DNA of 64,000 bases from Brumimicrobium glaciale (GTDB lineage: Bacteria; Bacteroidota; Bacteroidia; Flavobacteriales_D; Crocinitomicaceae): the NCBI RefSeq assembly GCF_004152935.1, contig NZ_SETE01000003.1, positions 1 through 64,000 on the forward strand, in the 5' to 3' direction. Shown here in pieces: positions 35,200 through 44,149 of this stretch. The position numbers and the translations under genes are program-made. The stretch's first letter is position 1. Every line of letters begins with the position of its first letter. The notes under the pieces were generated by a model that saw only the letters and a list, made by a program, of their open reading frames with translations, searched no databases and was not told the DNA's origin.

Positions 35200-36198
35200 T
35201 CACCTTCCTTTAATTCTTTCCCAAAGCTCTCCCATCAATTTTTTTCCATCAGAAACATCTTTTTTGGTTTCTTCAAAATTGATTGTTCCATCTTTATTTT
35301 CAATGATTTTATATTGGAATACAAAATTTGTTGCGTCTTCTTCTGTGCTGAGTAATCCGAATCGTAAATCGTTGTAGAATAAATCTCCGTTTTGTTCCAG
35401 AATGGTGAACCAACCTTTCGAAATATGAATCATTCTTTGCATTTTCTCATTGTCCATTAAATGGCCTATTAACTGGTGGTTTTTCGGGTAGCTGGAGAAT
35501 TGAATTGCGCTTTTATCGAAGAAAGAATAATTTCCAATTAAGAAATCTTCTTCTCTTTTAATATTGGCTGTCCAAAGAATAGTATTTAAAGGAGCTGGTT
35601 TAGTATCAATTTCTTGATAAGTTATATTTTGGTTTTCCAGTGCATCTGTAAATTGAAAAAACGATAATCCTTTGAGGAGAAAAGTTAAAGCTAAATAGCT
35701 TGAACTAATTATTAATCCCGTTCGATTATATCTTTGGCGTTTCGGCGAATCCTTTTTCTGGAACATTGCCAAGATGAGAAAAAACAAAAATGGTAAAGTG
35801 TACAATGGATCAATTACAAAAATGGTTTTGAAAGCCAATCGAATATCAAACGGCCAAAAAAGTTGCGTTCCCCAAGTAGTGTGTGCATCAAGAATTGGAT
35901 GTGTAAAAAGCGCCCAAAAGAATAACATTGACCAACCTTTTACGGATTTATAAGAATCTATTTTGGAGACCAGAAATCCAAATATCGGGGCAAAAACTAT
36001 GGAGAAAAGTATGGAGTGCGTGAAGCCACGGTGAATTTCCAATGCTCTTACAGTATCTACAAAAAAAGACGAGATGATATCTAAATCTGGAATTGTTCCT
36101 GCTATTGCACCATAAAACATAGCTCTATTGCCAACTTTTTTTCCTAAAACAGCTTCTCCAACTGCGGCGCCCAATACAATCTGTGTCAACGAATCCAT
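35200..36198 (-). CDS. YdjM-like membrane metal-dependent hydrolase
   Basis: A 332-residue membrane protein of the YdjM/DUF457 family. The conserved N-terminal region has MDSLTQIVLGAAVGEAVLG, then IAGTIPDLD and IHRGFTHS. A second polar cluster THPILDAHTTWG lies in a following loop; the His and Asp residues probably bind metal. Several hydrophobic segments lie in residues ~70-190; the rest is soluble. The substrate is unknown. It is separated by ~80 bp from the TonB receptor and is not obviously in its operon. Confidence 0.85.
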   Translation of the reverse strand: MDSLTQIVLGAAVGEAVLGKKVGNRAMFYGAIAGTIPDLDIISSFFVDTVRALEIHRGFTHSILFSIVFAPIFGFLVSKIDSYKSVKGWSMLFFWALFTHPILDAHTTWGTQLFWPFDIRLAFKTIFVIDPLYTLPFLFFLILAMFQKKDSPKRQRYNRTGLIISSSYLALTFLLKGLSFFQFTDALENQNITYQEIDTKPAPLNTILWTANIKREEDFLIGNYSFFDKSAIQFSSYPKNHQLIGHLMDNEKMQRMIHISKGWFTILEQNGDLFYNDLRFGLLSTEEDATNFVFQYKIIENKDGTINFEETKKDVSDGKKLMGELWERIKGR

Positions 36199-36281
36199 AA
36201 AACCTTATGCTGATATTAAAGTGAAATAATTTTGCAAAACTAATAATTAAAACAAGCGTTTAGATGAATGGTTCGATTGCT

Positions 36282-38690
36282 TTACAATTTCAAAGTGTAC
36301 TGCAACATCAAAGTACGCGGCGATTCAATTTTCAATGGACGTAATGAATAACTATTGTTCAATAAATTACTGCAAATCAAAGCCAACTTGTGCTTTTTAT
36401 TGAAGGCATAACTTACACGTGCATCGATAATCCAAGTTCCATTGTTATTGGCTTTAAAGTAATCCATGTAGCGAATATTTTGGATCGTTTCCACCATTTG
36501 AGTAATCTCTTCAAATTCGGCAATCACACCATCCATATTCTCCATTTTACTGAAATACTTTAATGAGCCACCAATGGAGATTTTCTCATTATAATCCCAG
36601 AAAACATCCGCTTTTACATTGTGAAGAAATCTGTATTTTAGAATTTGTCGACTCGAATCTAATGAAGTATTGTTGTATGTATATTCTTTCGGCTGAACTG
36701 GGTGTTCATCAACAGCATAAACAGCATCAGGATTCAATGTGGTTGGAAGCACATAGTTATACCCGAACATAAAAGTGATCTCATTTTTTTTATTCAACTT
36801 CGCTTTTCCGGAGAATGAAGCATCAATTCCGATTACTCTTGATTTTCCTGTATTTAAAAACTTAAATCCTGCACCAAATGGACTAGATAGATCCCAAAAC
36901 CCAAATAAGTATTCTATTGTATTATCATATTCTTGCCAAAAACCTGCGATATCAATATAACCGTAAATTTTTCCAATTTTAACGCCCTGTTTTATTCCAA
37001 CCTCACTGTTTGTTGATGTTTCAGGTTTTAAATTTGGATTAGCGAAAACCCCAAAATTACCTACTCCAGTTTGGATAAAGCGTTCTGTAATTGTTGGAAA
37101 TCTATAGCCTTGTCCATAAGACATTCGCAAATAGGTTTCTTGATGCAGCTTTATATTTCCTCCCGCTCTAAAAACAGGTTTGATTGCTGTTTCATTTCTA
37201 TTTAATTCGAAATATTCTAATCTTCCTCCAACCGAAATATTTACTATTTCCCACATTTTCTTCTCCAATTGTGCATATCCAGAAACATTTAGCAATGTGT
37301 TTTCAGGCGATCCTGACCCAGCATACATTTCTGCATAGGAATCTGTGTAAGTCGAAGAAAGTCCACCAATAAATTCAATTCCAGCTAACTTTGCATAAGA
37401 ACGTTGAAATTGATAATCGAAATAATATAATTCTGATTGATTACTTTGTCCAGCGGTAATGTCATTATCTGTATATAAAAACCTTGCTCTTAATCGGTGC
37501 TTTGAGCCTGAATCTAAATTCAAATCTAAATAAGGATCTATATTGAAAATGGTTTGTTTCTGTAAAAATGTTGCACCGGGATAACCTTGGTACAATCCTG
37601 AAGTATCATTAAGCCAAGAATAAATCATTGGAGATTCACTCAACATTCCATTTCCATTTAAACCATAAGATAATCCTTTTAATTTTTTCGAACGGCGACG
37701 AATATTAAAATTGATTCTCGCACGTTTAGAAATCATTTGTTCGTTGGTGAAATTTGAAACCGTATCGGGAAATGATTGTGCAATGTATGGATCCAATCTC
37801 GGAGCTCCGATATAACCTTCGTCATAATTCAAATTCCCACCAAAAGTAATATCCCAATTCCCCATTTTTCTGGAATGTAGAAAATTAGCTCCCGAAATTA
37901 AAGAGGGTCGATTGTCTTGCCAAATTTGACTTGAATCACTCGGATAACTGTAAAATCCAGTGTAAATATTAACTTTTGTCAAAGGATCATTGGAAGGATA
38001 TTTCGTTCGAATATGAATTGCGCCAGAAAGCGCAGAACTTCCAGAAAGAACAGATCCAGCACCTTTTACAACTTCAATTTGTTTGATATTTTCAACAGGA
38101 ATAAATCCCCATTCTGGACGTCCAGCATCACCTGAAAGCAAAGGCATATCATCAACGATAACAGCAACTTTACTTCCCACTCCAAAAGTAAATCCACTTC
38201 CTCCTCTTATTTGTGGCTCACCATCCATGATGTTCAATCCCGGCGTTTGATCCAAAATTGTTTCAACACTTCTTGTGTTTTTACTTTCTATAATTTCTGG
38301 CCCTATGATTTCTAAAGAAACAGTAATGTCTTCGGGACGTTTATCAAATTTCCCCACACGAATTTCTACTTCATCAAGTTCTGTAAAACTTCCGTAATTT
38401 TTTAAAGTGATATTGTGTTCGACAAATTGATTGGCCACTACATCCAAAGTAAATGTATCGGTTATCTTATCTGTAAAGCGACAGATTATTTTATTTCTAC
38501 CTTCAGGAAGTTTTAACTTGTAGTTCCCTTCTAAATCGGTTGAAGCACCAAGTGTAATATCACCTCGATAAATAACTGAAGCACCAATCAAAGGTTTGCC
38601 TTTTTCATCCACAACCTGACCAATAACGGTTCCTTCTTGGCTATAGCTTAGAAAAGTAAGACAACAAAATATGAATAGTAAAAACCTCAT
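36282..38690 (-). CDS. TonB-dependent outer-membrane receptor
   Basis: An 802-residue importer. After a signal peptide, residues ~20-95 form a carboxypeptidase-regulatory domain (VIGQVVDEKGKPLIGASVIY). The plug follows (LDQTPGLNIMDGEPQIRGGS, VAVIVDDMPLLSGDAGRPEW, VVKGAGSVLSGSSALSGAIH), then a 22-strand-type barrel ending RTLMLQYTLKL. The preceding gene, 25 bp upstream on the same strand, is a T9SS cargo, and the two form an operon. The imported substrate could be a metal complex, vitamin or glycan fragment; the sequence does not say. Confidence 0.93.
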   Translation of the reverse strand: MRFLLFIFCCLTFLSYSQEGTVIGQVVDEKGKPLIGASVIYRGDITLGASTDLEGNYKLKLPEGRNKIICRFTDKITDTFTLDVVANQFVEHNITLKNYGSFTELDEVEIRVGKFDKRPEDITVSLEIIGPEIIESKNTRSVETILDQTPGLNIMDGEPQIRGGSGFTFGVGSKVAVIVDDMPLLSGDAGRPEWGFIPVENIKQIEVVKGAGSVLSGSSALSGAIHIRTKYPSNDPLTKVNIYTGFYSYPSDSSQIWQDNRPSLISGANFLHSRKMGNWDITFGGNLNYDEGYIGAPRLDPYIAQSFPDTVSNFTNEQMISKRARINFNIRRRSKKLKGLSYGLNGNGMLSESPMIYSWLNDTSGLYQGYPGATFLQKQTIFNIDPYLDLNLDSGSKHRLRARFLYTDNDITAGQSNQSELYYFDYQFQRSYAKLAGIEFIGGLSSTYTDSYAEMYAGSGSPENTLLNVSGYAQLEKKMWEIVNISVGGRLEYFELNRNETAIKPVFRAGGNIKLHQETYLRMSYGQGYRFPTITERFIQTGVGNFGVFANPNLKPETSTNSEVGIKQGVKIGKIYGYIDIAGFWQEYDNTIEYLFGFWDLSSPFGAGFKFLNTGKSRVIGIDASFSGKAKLNKKNEITFMFGYNYVLPTTLNPDAVYAVDEHPVQPKEYTYNNTSLDSSRQILKYRFLHNVKADVFWDYNEKISIGGSLKYFSKMENMDGVIAEFEEITQMVETIQNIRYMDYFKANNNGTWIIDARVSYAFNKKHKLALICSNLLNNSYSLRPLKIESPRTLMLQYTLKL

Positions 38691-38715
38691 AGAAAACTGA
38701 TCTATTGATAATCAA

Positions 38716-39630
38716 TTATTGTTGAATGTAAAGTTTTTTGGTGAAGATCTCATTCTCAGTTTGGATAAGAATAAAATAAATTCCTGAATCATGATAGAAA
38801 GGAGTTTTCGCATGCGCATTTCCAGATTGAATCACTTTTCCAGTTACATCTGCAACTTGATAGGTTACTTTACTCTGGTTTTCTACATCAAAATATAAAA
38901 ATCCTTTTGATCCATTTACAGCAATATCTTGTTTTGAATAAGCATCAATTCCTAGTGGATTATAAATCAACTCCAAATCGTCGATTGCTAATTTTGTTCC
39001 GGCTTTAGAAATTGTGCTATCTCCAGCGGCAATTGTAGTCAAGATATATTGAGAAATATTAGTACTTAAGTACTTGAATGGTTGTGAGAAACGCGTCCAT
39101 TGGGTTTGCGGGGTTGTAAAATTATAGCGCACACTTCCTACTTCATTAGCTATTGTAGTTGCGTTTCTTGGAAGTCTTGCACTTGTACCGCTGTGTAAAA
39201 TGATTTCTATCTTTCCGGAATCTCCAGCTACTGGCGCATACTTATACCAACCCACTAAACTATCTGGTCGGCTAGAAAATGCGGTGTTCCATTTTTGATT
39301 TCCTGCGTCTGTGAATACATAACCATTACTTGGAGTAAAATCTGCATGCACTCTTCCGTTGGTGATAATTCCATTGGCCTGAATTCCTGCTTGGCTTTTA
39401 ACCTCCAATTCTATGGCATAATCCCCAGTTCTTCCAGAGATTTCGGTTAACACATTAGGCGCGAAAGAGGCCAATGCATCAGCTGTTTTTAATGAACTCC
39501 AATTGCTTGGTTCTGCTGTAGCAGTTCCTACATCGTCCCAGTTTTCGAATCCAGGATTTTGTAATTGTTGTTGCGATATAGAGATATTTGCAAGTAAAAC
39601 TGCAGAAATAATGAGTAGTGAATTTTTCAT
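38716..39630 (-). CDS. T9SS cargo, possibly PCMD-type, upstream of TonB receptor
   Basis: A 304-residue secreted protein with a signal peptide (to about ISISQQ). It begins LQNPGFENWDDVG, a start shared by many Bacteroidota carbohydrate-associated (PCMD-like) domains, and has jelly-roll-like strands over residues ~35-215. Residues ~225-304 form a short type A sorting domain (YQVADVTGKVIQSGN, GIYFILIQTENEIFTKKLY). The operon with the TonB receptor, 25 bp downstream, suggests it captures the receptor's substrate at the surface. Confidence 0.75.
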   Translation of the reverse strand: MKNSLLIISAVLLANISISQQQLQNPGFENWDDVGTATAEPSNWSSLKTADALASFAPNVLTEISGRTGDYAIELEVKSQAGIQANGIITNGRVHADFTPSNGYVFTDAGNQKWNTAFSSRPDSLVGWYKYAPVAGDSGKIEIILHSGTSARLPRNATTIANEVGSVRYNFTTPQTQWTRFSQPFKYLSTNISQYILTTIAAGDSTISKAGTKLAIDDLELIYNPLGIDAYSKQDIAVNGSKGFLYFDVENQSKVTYQVADVTGKVIQSGNAHAKTPFYHDSGIYFILIQTENEIFTKKLYIQQ

Positions 39631-40087
39631 TTTCTTACCTATTGATTTGTCTACAAAAATACATTTTATTTAGTCCAGAAGGAGCCAAAAGAAAAAAGAC
39701 TCAAAAAAAACTGGATCTTTCGTGATAAACACGGGATCTAAGTCCTTTCTGAGTCAACTCTGCAAGAGAAAGTTTGCCTGTTAAAATTGAACCCCTTCAA
39801 TAAAAACCCAAACAAACTATCCTATTGACGAAGCCCAAGATCAAGAGGTTGTTTCATTTTGAAAAATAATTAAATAAAGTTTGAAAGATTCAAGGATTCA
39901 AGAATTCAAAGATTGAAGAGCAATCCGATGACTATAGTGTCGAAGGCAACAATTAAAGGGTTTCACAACTTCACAAATTAACGATTTTACGATTTCACAA
40001 ATTAACAAATTAACAGACCTTAGCATCTCTCACTTTACATTCTGTTTAATAAGCAATAGTTTTGGAACTTAATCAAATTAATACAAT
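39631..40087. other. Intergenic region, no gene seen
   Basis: AT-rich stretch between divergent genes. It contains a TATTTTTG element on the reverse strand at 39654-39661, likely for the gene starting at 39630, and loose repeats such as TTCACAAATTAAC (39980-40015). I see no coding frame or stable hairpin. Confidence 0.5.
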
Positions 40088-40558
40088 ATGAAAATCACAA
40101 CAATTCTATTAGCTACCGCATTAACAATTGGCGCAACAACTGCAATTGGACAAGAGCAAATGTTGCCGGCACCAGTTCAGGAAATAGCACCAAGTGTATC
40201 TGATAAAGAACTAGAAAAATTTGCAAACATATACCTTGAGGTGCAAGCTGAAAGTCAAAAAATGCAAGAAGAGGCAGTCGAGATCATCCAAACTGAAGGA
40301 ATGGAATTGGAGCGATTCAATGAAATTTCTAAAGCTGAAAATGATCCAAATAAAGACATTCAAACAAGTGGAAAAGAAGAAGAGCAGATTGCTAGTATCA
40401 GCGTAAAAATTCAAGAAATACAAACTGAATTCCAAGCGTTAATCACAGAGAAGATACAAAACGAAGGTTTAACTATTCAACGTTATCAAGAAGTTTATGC
40501 CGCTGTTCAACAAGACCAAGAACTACAACAAAAGATAGGTCAAATGATTAATAGCTAA
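40088..40558 (+). CDS. Secreted DUF4168 protein
   Basis: A 156-residue protein with signal peptide (MKITTILLATALTIGATTA). The mature part begins with a Pro-rich linker (PAPVQEIAPSVSDKELE) and continues with two helical blocks rich in Glu, Gln and Lys (ELEKFANIYLEVQAESQKM, IQRYQEVYAAVQQDQELQQ). This is the arrangement of DUF4168 proteins; their function is unknown. The helices probably form a small coiled coil. A terminator follows at 40584. Confidence 0.8.
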   Translation: MKITTILLATALTIGATTAIGQEQMLPAPVQEIAPSVSDKELEKFANIYLEVQAESQKMQEEAVEIIQTEGMELERFNEISKAENDPNKDIQTSGKEEEQIASISVKIQEIQTEFQALITEKIQNEGLTIQRYQEVYAAVQQDQELQQKIGQMINS

Positions 40559-40583
40559 AATATTTTTTTATATTAAGGCACTT

Positions 40584-40622
40584 AAAAACAGAGGTAAATG
40601 TATATTTACTTCTGTTTTTTTT
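40584..40622 (+). terminator. Rho-independent terminator
   Basis: AAAAACAGAGGTAAA pairs with TTTACTTCTGTTTTT, followed by more T; it directly follows the DUF4168 gene. Confidence 0.85.
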
Positions 40623-40679
40623 ATTTAATCCGTAGATGTTCCCGTATGGAATAACTATATTTAATCAAAATTATAAATT

Positions 40680-41204
40680 ATGAAAGCGCCGTTTAACTTA
40701 TTCAAGTGGATTGAAGACAATAGAGGATTACTAAAACCGCCAGTCGGGAATAAAAATCTTTATGTTGAAGCGGGAGATTTTATCGTTATGATTGTTGGTG
40801 GACCCAACTCAAGAAAAGATTATCATTATAATGAATCAGAAGAATTATTCCTTCAAATTGAAGGGGATATAACCGTAAGAATTCAAGAAAAAGGGAAAGC
40901 TAAAGGTGTTCAAATTCGTGAAGGCGAATTATTTTTACTTCCTGCACGCACACCACATTCACCGATTCGTGGTGAAAACACGGTGGGATTAGTAATTGAA
41001 AGAGTTCGAAAAGGAACAAATCTTGTTGATGGTTTAATGTGGTTCTGTGAATCTTGCAATCACCCATTAAAAACGTATAAGTTCAAATTAGAAAACATTG
41101 AAAAAGATTTTCTGCCACGATTTAAAGAATTCTATAGTTCAGTAGAAAATAGAACTTGCGATAATTGTGGAAAAATAATGGAAACTGACGAACGTTTTAT
41201 TTAA
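40680..41204 (+). CDS. nbaC: 3-hydroxyanthranilate 3,4-dioxygenase
   Basis: This cupin enzyme opens the ring of 3-hydroxyanthranilate with O2 and Fe(II), giving the precursor of quinolinate in the kynurenine route to NAD. The 174 residues match bacterial forms. Iron ligands lie in DYHYNESEELFLQ (His and Glu) and RTPHSPI (His). The C-terminal second metal site is formed by CESC (about 121-124) and CDNC (about 160-163), as in bacterial members. No other kynurenine genes are visible nearby. The membrane-protein gene follows after 23 bp and may be co-transcribed. Confidence 0.95.
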   Translation: MKAPFNLFKWIEDNRGLLKPPVGNKNLYVEAGDFIVMIVGGPNSRKDYHYNESEELFLQIEGDITVRIQEKGKAKGVQIREGELFLLPARTPHSPIRGENTVGLVIERVRKGTNLVDGLMWFCESCNHPLKTYKFKLENIEKDFLPRFKEFYSSVENRTCDNCGKIMETDERFI

Positions 41205-41227
41205 GTAATCGTTAATAGATTCTGGCA

Positions 41228-42583
41228 TTGGAAATTGAGTTGATTAGTTTTTTCGATATTATGGTTGGCTCTTGTTGGCTAATACTTCTGATGATTTTCT
41301 TCTGGGTACTGCGCTTGTTAAATCAAGATCAACCACATTATAAAATTTTCTATCCAGCTATGCTTTTCAAATTAGGCTTCGCAGCTATATTTGCAATTAC
41401 CTATACGCTAGTTTTGGAAGGAGGTGACACCACTGCATATTGGGCAGGTGCTGTTAAATTAAATCATTTATTCTGGGACAATCCACAGTCCTATTTCATG
41501 GAAATGATTCAGGTTCCTTCTCATGACACTGTTCGTAATTATTTCAATGAACGAACTGGATACCCTCCCTCCTGGATATATAAAGAACCCGAAAGCTTCT
41601 TTGTGAGTAAGATTATTTCATTATTCACTTTTGTGACTTTCAATAGTTATTTGGCAATGACATTAATCAGTGCTGCAATAGTTGGAATAACCTCTTGGAA
41701 GCTTTATGAATTGGTGAAAGATTTTACTTTTTGCAAACATTGGTTATTGGCTGGCGCAACCTTATTTATTCCAACAGTAGCTTTCTGGTGTTCAGGCATA
41801 TCAAAGGACACCTTCGTTTTAGCAGCATTCCAAACAATAGTTTACATCGCATTTTCTTTATTACAAAAAAAGAAAAAGTTTAATTTTAAATACTTTTTAC
41901 TCCTCTTCATTTCTATATTTTTCCTCTTCAAAATGCGTGATTTCATGTTAGTTGCAATCGGTGTTCCGCTAGCCGCTGTATTATTGGTGCGTATGTTAAA
42001 AAACATGCAAAACAATCCTTTAGTAATATGGACTTTTCGTATTGTTTTTACTGCGCTATCAATAGGGTTAACGCTAGTTTATTTGCAGTCTATGTCCGAT
42101 CAAATTGCAGAAAGTGCCTATCTTGAAGAACTAGCTGTTGTGCAACAAGATTTTGCCCAAAATGCGCTTTACACTGGTCCAAAATATGATTTAGGAATTA
42201 CCGATTATACACCTATTGGGATTCTAAGCGCTGTTCCGATTTCAGTATTGACCGCTTTTTATCGCCCATTCCTTTGGGAAGCCAGTAGTGCCTTTTTACT
42301 TCTCAGTGCTTTTGAAGGAATATTTTTAATGGCTTTAACTTACGGTTTCATATTTAGATCGGGTGGAATTAAGAAACACTTCAAGTTTATTCGAACACAA
42401 GAATTCTTGATCTTCGCAATTCTATTCTCTTTAATACTTGGGTTTTTCGCTGGATTTACTTCTGGATTATTTAATGTTCTCATCAGATTCAAAGCTCCAT
42501 TTATGTCTTTTATTATTCTCTTTTTTGCGGCTCGCCGGCCTAGAGAAATAGAAGATATCAAACAGCAAGGACAAGTACCATAG
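41228..42583 (+). CDS. Polytopic membrane protein of unknown function
   Basis: A 451-residue protein with roughly ten hydrophobic segments (WLILLMIFFWVLRLL, FKLGFAAIFAITYTLVL and others) and no signal peptide. The first start is TTG 41228; ATG 41261 is an alternative. The alternating long membrane segments with a conserved soluble loop (EGGDTTAYWAGAVKLNH) recall polysaccharide-polymerase or glycosyltransferase-type membrane proteins, but I do not recognise the family. It lies 23 bp after the dioxygenase gene. A hairpin at 42627 probably ends the transcript. Confidence 0.6.
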   Translation: MEIELISFFDIMVGSCWLILLMIFFWVLRLLNQDQPHYKIFYPAMLFKLGFAAIFAITYTLVLEGGDTTAYWAGAVKLNHLFWDNPQSYFMEMIQVPSHDTVRNYFNERTGYPPSWIYKEPESFFVSKIISLFTFVTFNSYLAMTLISAAIVGITSWKLYELVKDFTFCKHWLLAGATLFIPTVAFWCSGISKDTFVLAAFQTIVYIAFSLLQKKKKFNFKYFLLLFISIFFLFKMRDFMLVAIGVPLAAVLLVRMLKNMQNNPLVIWTFRIVFTALSIGLTLVYLQSMSDQIAESAYLEELAVVQQDFAQNALYTGPKYDLGITDYTPIGILSAVPISVLTAFYRPFLWEASSAFLLLSAFEGIFLMALTYGFIFRSGGIKKHFKFIRTQEFLIFAILFSLILGFFAGFTSGLFNVLIRFKAPFMSFIILFFAARRPREIEDIKQQGQVP

Positions 42584-42626
42584 GATTAGATGAGAATAAA
42601 ATTCTATAGTAATAAAAATAGTGGAC

Positions 42627-42680
42627 GTTAGATGTTAGACACAAGACTTTTTAATCTTTGTCTTGAGTCTAACATCTAAC
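42627..42680. terminator. Long hairpin, likely terminator
   Basis: GTTAGATGTTAGAC (42627-42640) pairs with GTCTAACATCTAAC (42667-42680), continuing inward through CAAGAC/GTCTTG. It lies 44 bases after the membrane-protein stop. Confidence 0.6.
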
Positions 42681-42791
42681 TTCTATTGTCTGATAAACGT
42701 TTTTAGAAGACATAACGAGATGCACTAATCCAGATGGCTTTTCAGGAGCGTATTTTCAACTATTTATAAACCACTTAACAATAAATTTTCT

Positions 42792-43132
42792 GGTTCTACC
42801 CTGATTTTAATGGTTAAACCATTAACCTTTCCATTTTTGAGTTCAAATAACTGCAATACATGGGTTTAATATTTTCAGTTCCAGAGGAACGACATATTAA
42901 TAGATATGAATGAAATCCATCTCTATACAAACCCACCGAAATCGGTATAATTGCATGCAATTATACCGATTTCGGTGGGTTTGTTTTTTGTTTATTGATA
43001 ACCAAGTACACTAGTGTACTTGGCTATTAATATGTCGCTCCTCTGGAGCTAGTTATTTAAGGAATGAATAATTATTGATAAATATTTTAGAATCCATATT
43101 GTATGAGTTCCCATTAAAATAGTGGTAGAACC
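42792..43132. repeat. Nested multi-hairpin element, copy 2
   Basis: It has the same layout as 20419-20818 with different stem sequences. GGTTCTAC (42792-42799) and GTAGAACC (43125-43132) are the ends. Between them: hairpin GTTCC-AGA-GGAAC (42878-42890); CATATTAATA (42893-42902); a degenerate region in place of the second hairpin; a perfect 58-bp palindrome centred on GCATGC (42927-42984); palindrome CCAAGTACACTAGTGTACTT (43002-43023); TATTAATATG (43025-43034); hairpin GCTCC-TCT-GGAGC (43037-43049). The right end lies 8 bases from the porG stop codon. Confidence 0.85.
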
Positions 43133-43139
43133 AATCTTC

Positions 43140-43976
43140 TTAACGATAAAAACAGATATCTGGATTTCCTAAAGAGAAAGTAAACATTATTCCAAACATA
43201 GAATACCAGTCTTTCGTCTCCGCATTTCCACGACTTCCTGTCATTTGAATTTCAGATGACGATCTATCAGATAAATTAGCGGCAATATTCCCATTTTGTT
43301 GGGCTAGCTCTGCTGCATTTAAATAATCTCCTTTTCCAACATCATCCAAATAATCTGTAAATGTTTTTCGGATTCCATATTCTAAAGAAACAGCAGCTCT
43401 TTTACCTAAATTAACTTTAAATCCTATTCCAAATGGAATAACTAATTGCGTTAAAGGATATGCATTTTCACCTGTAAGTTCACTGTTTTGACCTTCTGTT
43501 CCGATGTTTTGCAAACTCACCATTTCCCCTTTATAATCTGTCTGTGGATCCATTTTAAAAACCCCAATATCAATAAACATATAAGGTGTGAAGAAATATT
43601 CTTTATTCCCTAATTTATAATTTACATAATTGAATTCTAATCCTCCAGCGACTTCAAAAATTGAAGATTCAAATGAAAGATTTCTCGCTATCTGATCTGC
43701 TTTTCCTGATTCTGAGTCATAGCCCTCAATGGTTCCATAGCGAAGTGTTCCACGCAATGCTAATCTAGAATTAACATGAAATCTATAAATAAGTCCAAAC
43801 GATAAATTTGTATTATTGAAATGTTCGTACTTGTTCAAATCTCCAATATAATAACTTCCACCAACCATAAAGCCCAGTTCAGAGCGTGATCGAAAATTTT
43901 CGATTTGCGCATTAACAATGCTAGAGGTTAAAATAACCAATAAACTAATCAGTACTATTTTGAAAATGAATTTCAT
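43140..43976 (-). CDS. porG: T9SS outer-membrane component PorG (DUF6089)
   Basis: ATG 43976 is preferred to an upstream TTG. About 278 residues: signal peptide (to about SIVNAQ) and a strand-rich barrel beginning RSRSELGFMVGGSYYIGDLN, with RYGTIEGYDSESGK and a conserved C-terminal TKDWYSMFGIMFTFSLGN. This is the DUF6089 family, to which the T9SS protein PorG belongs. PorG contacts the PorK/PorN ring at the outer membrane. Its position next to nadK and a CBS gene matches many Bacteroidota. The hairpin element lies immediately downstream. Confidence 0.8.
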   Translation of the reverse strand: MKFIFKIVLISLLVILTSSIVNAQIENFRSRSELGFMVGGSYYIGDLNKYEHFNNTNLSFGLIYRFHVNSRLALRGTLRYGTIEGYDSESGKADQIARNLSFESSIFEVAGGLEFNYVNYKLGNKEYFFTPYMFIDIGVFKMDPQTDYKGEMVSLQNIGTEGQNSELTGENAYPLTQLVIPFGIGFKVNLGKRAAVSLEYGIRKTFTDYLDDVGKGDYLNAAELAQQNGNIAANLSDRSSSEIQMTGSRGNAETKDWYSMFGIMFTFSLGNPDICFYR

Positions 43977-44149
43977 TCGGAACAACTTAACGACAAAATT
44001 AGATAATTATTGTTGAAAATCTATTAATAGTTGAAACGGCGCGTAATTTTATACTTAATTGTAAATACAGACTTAATTATAAAATGAAAATAAGGACAGT
44101 AACATTAATTACCTTATTCGATTTTTTGGATCCAATTTAGACATTTACT

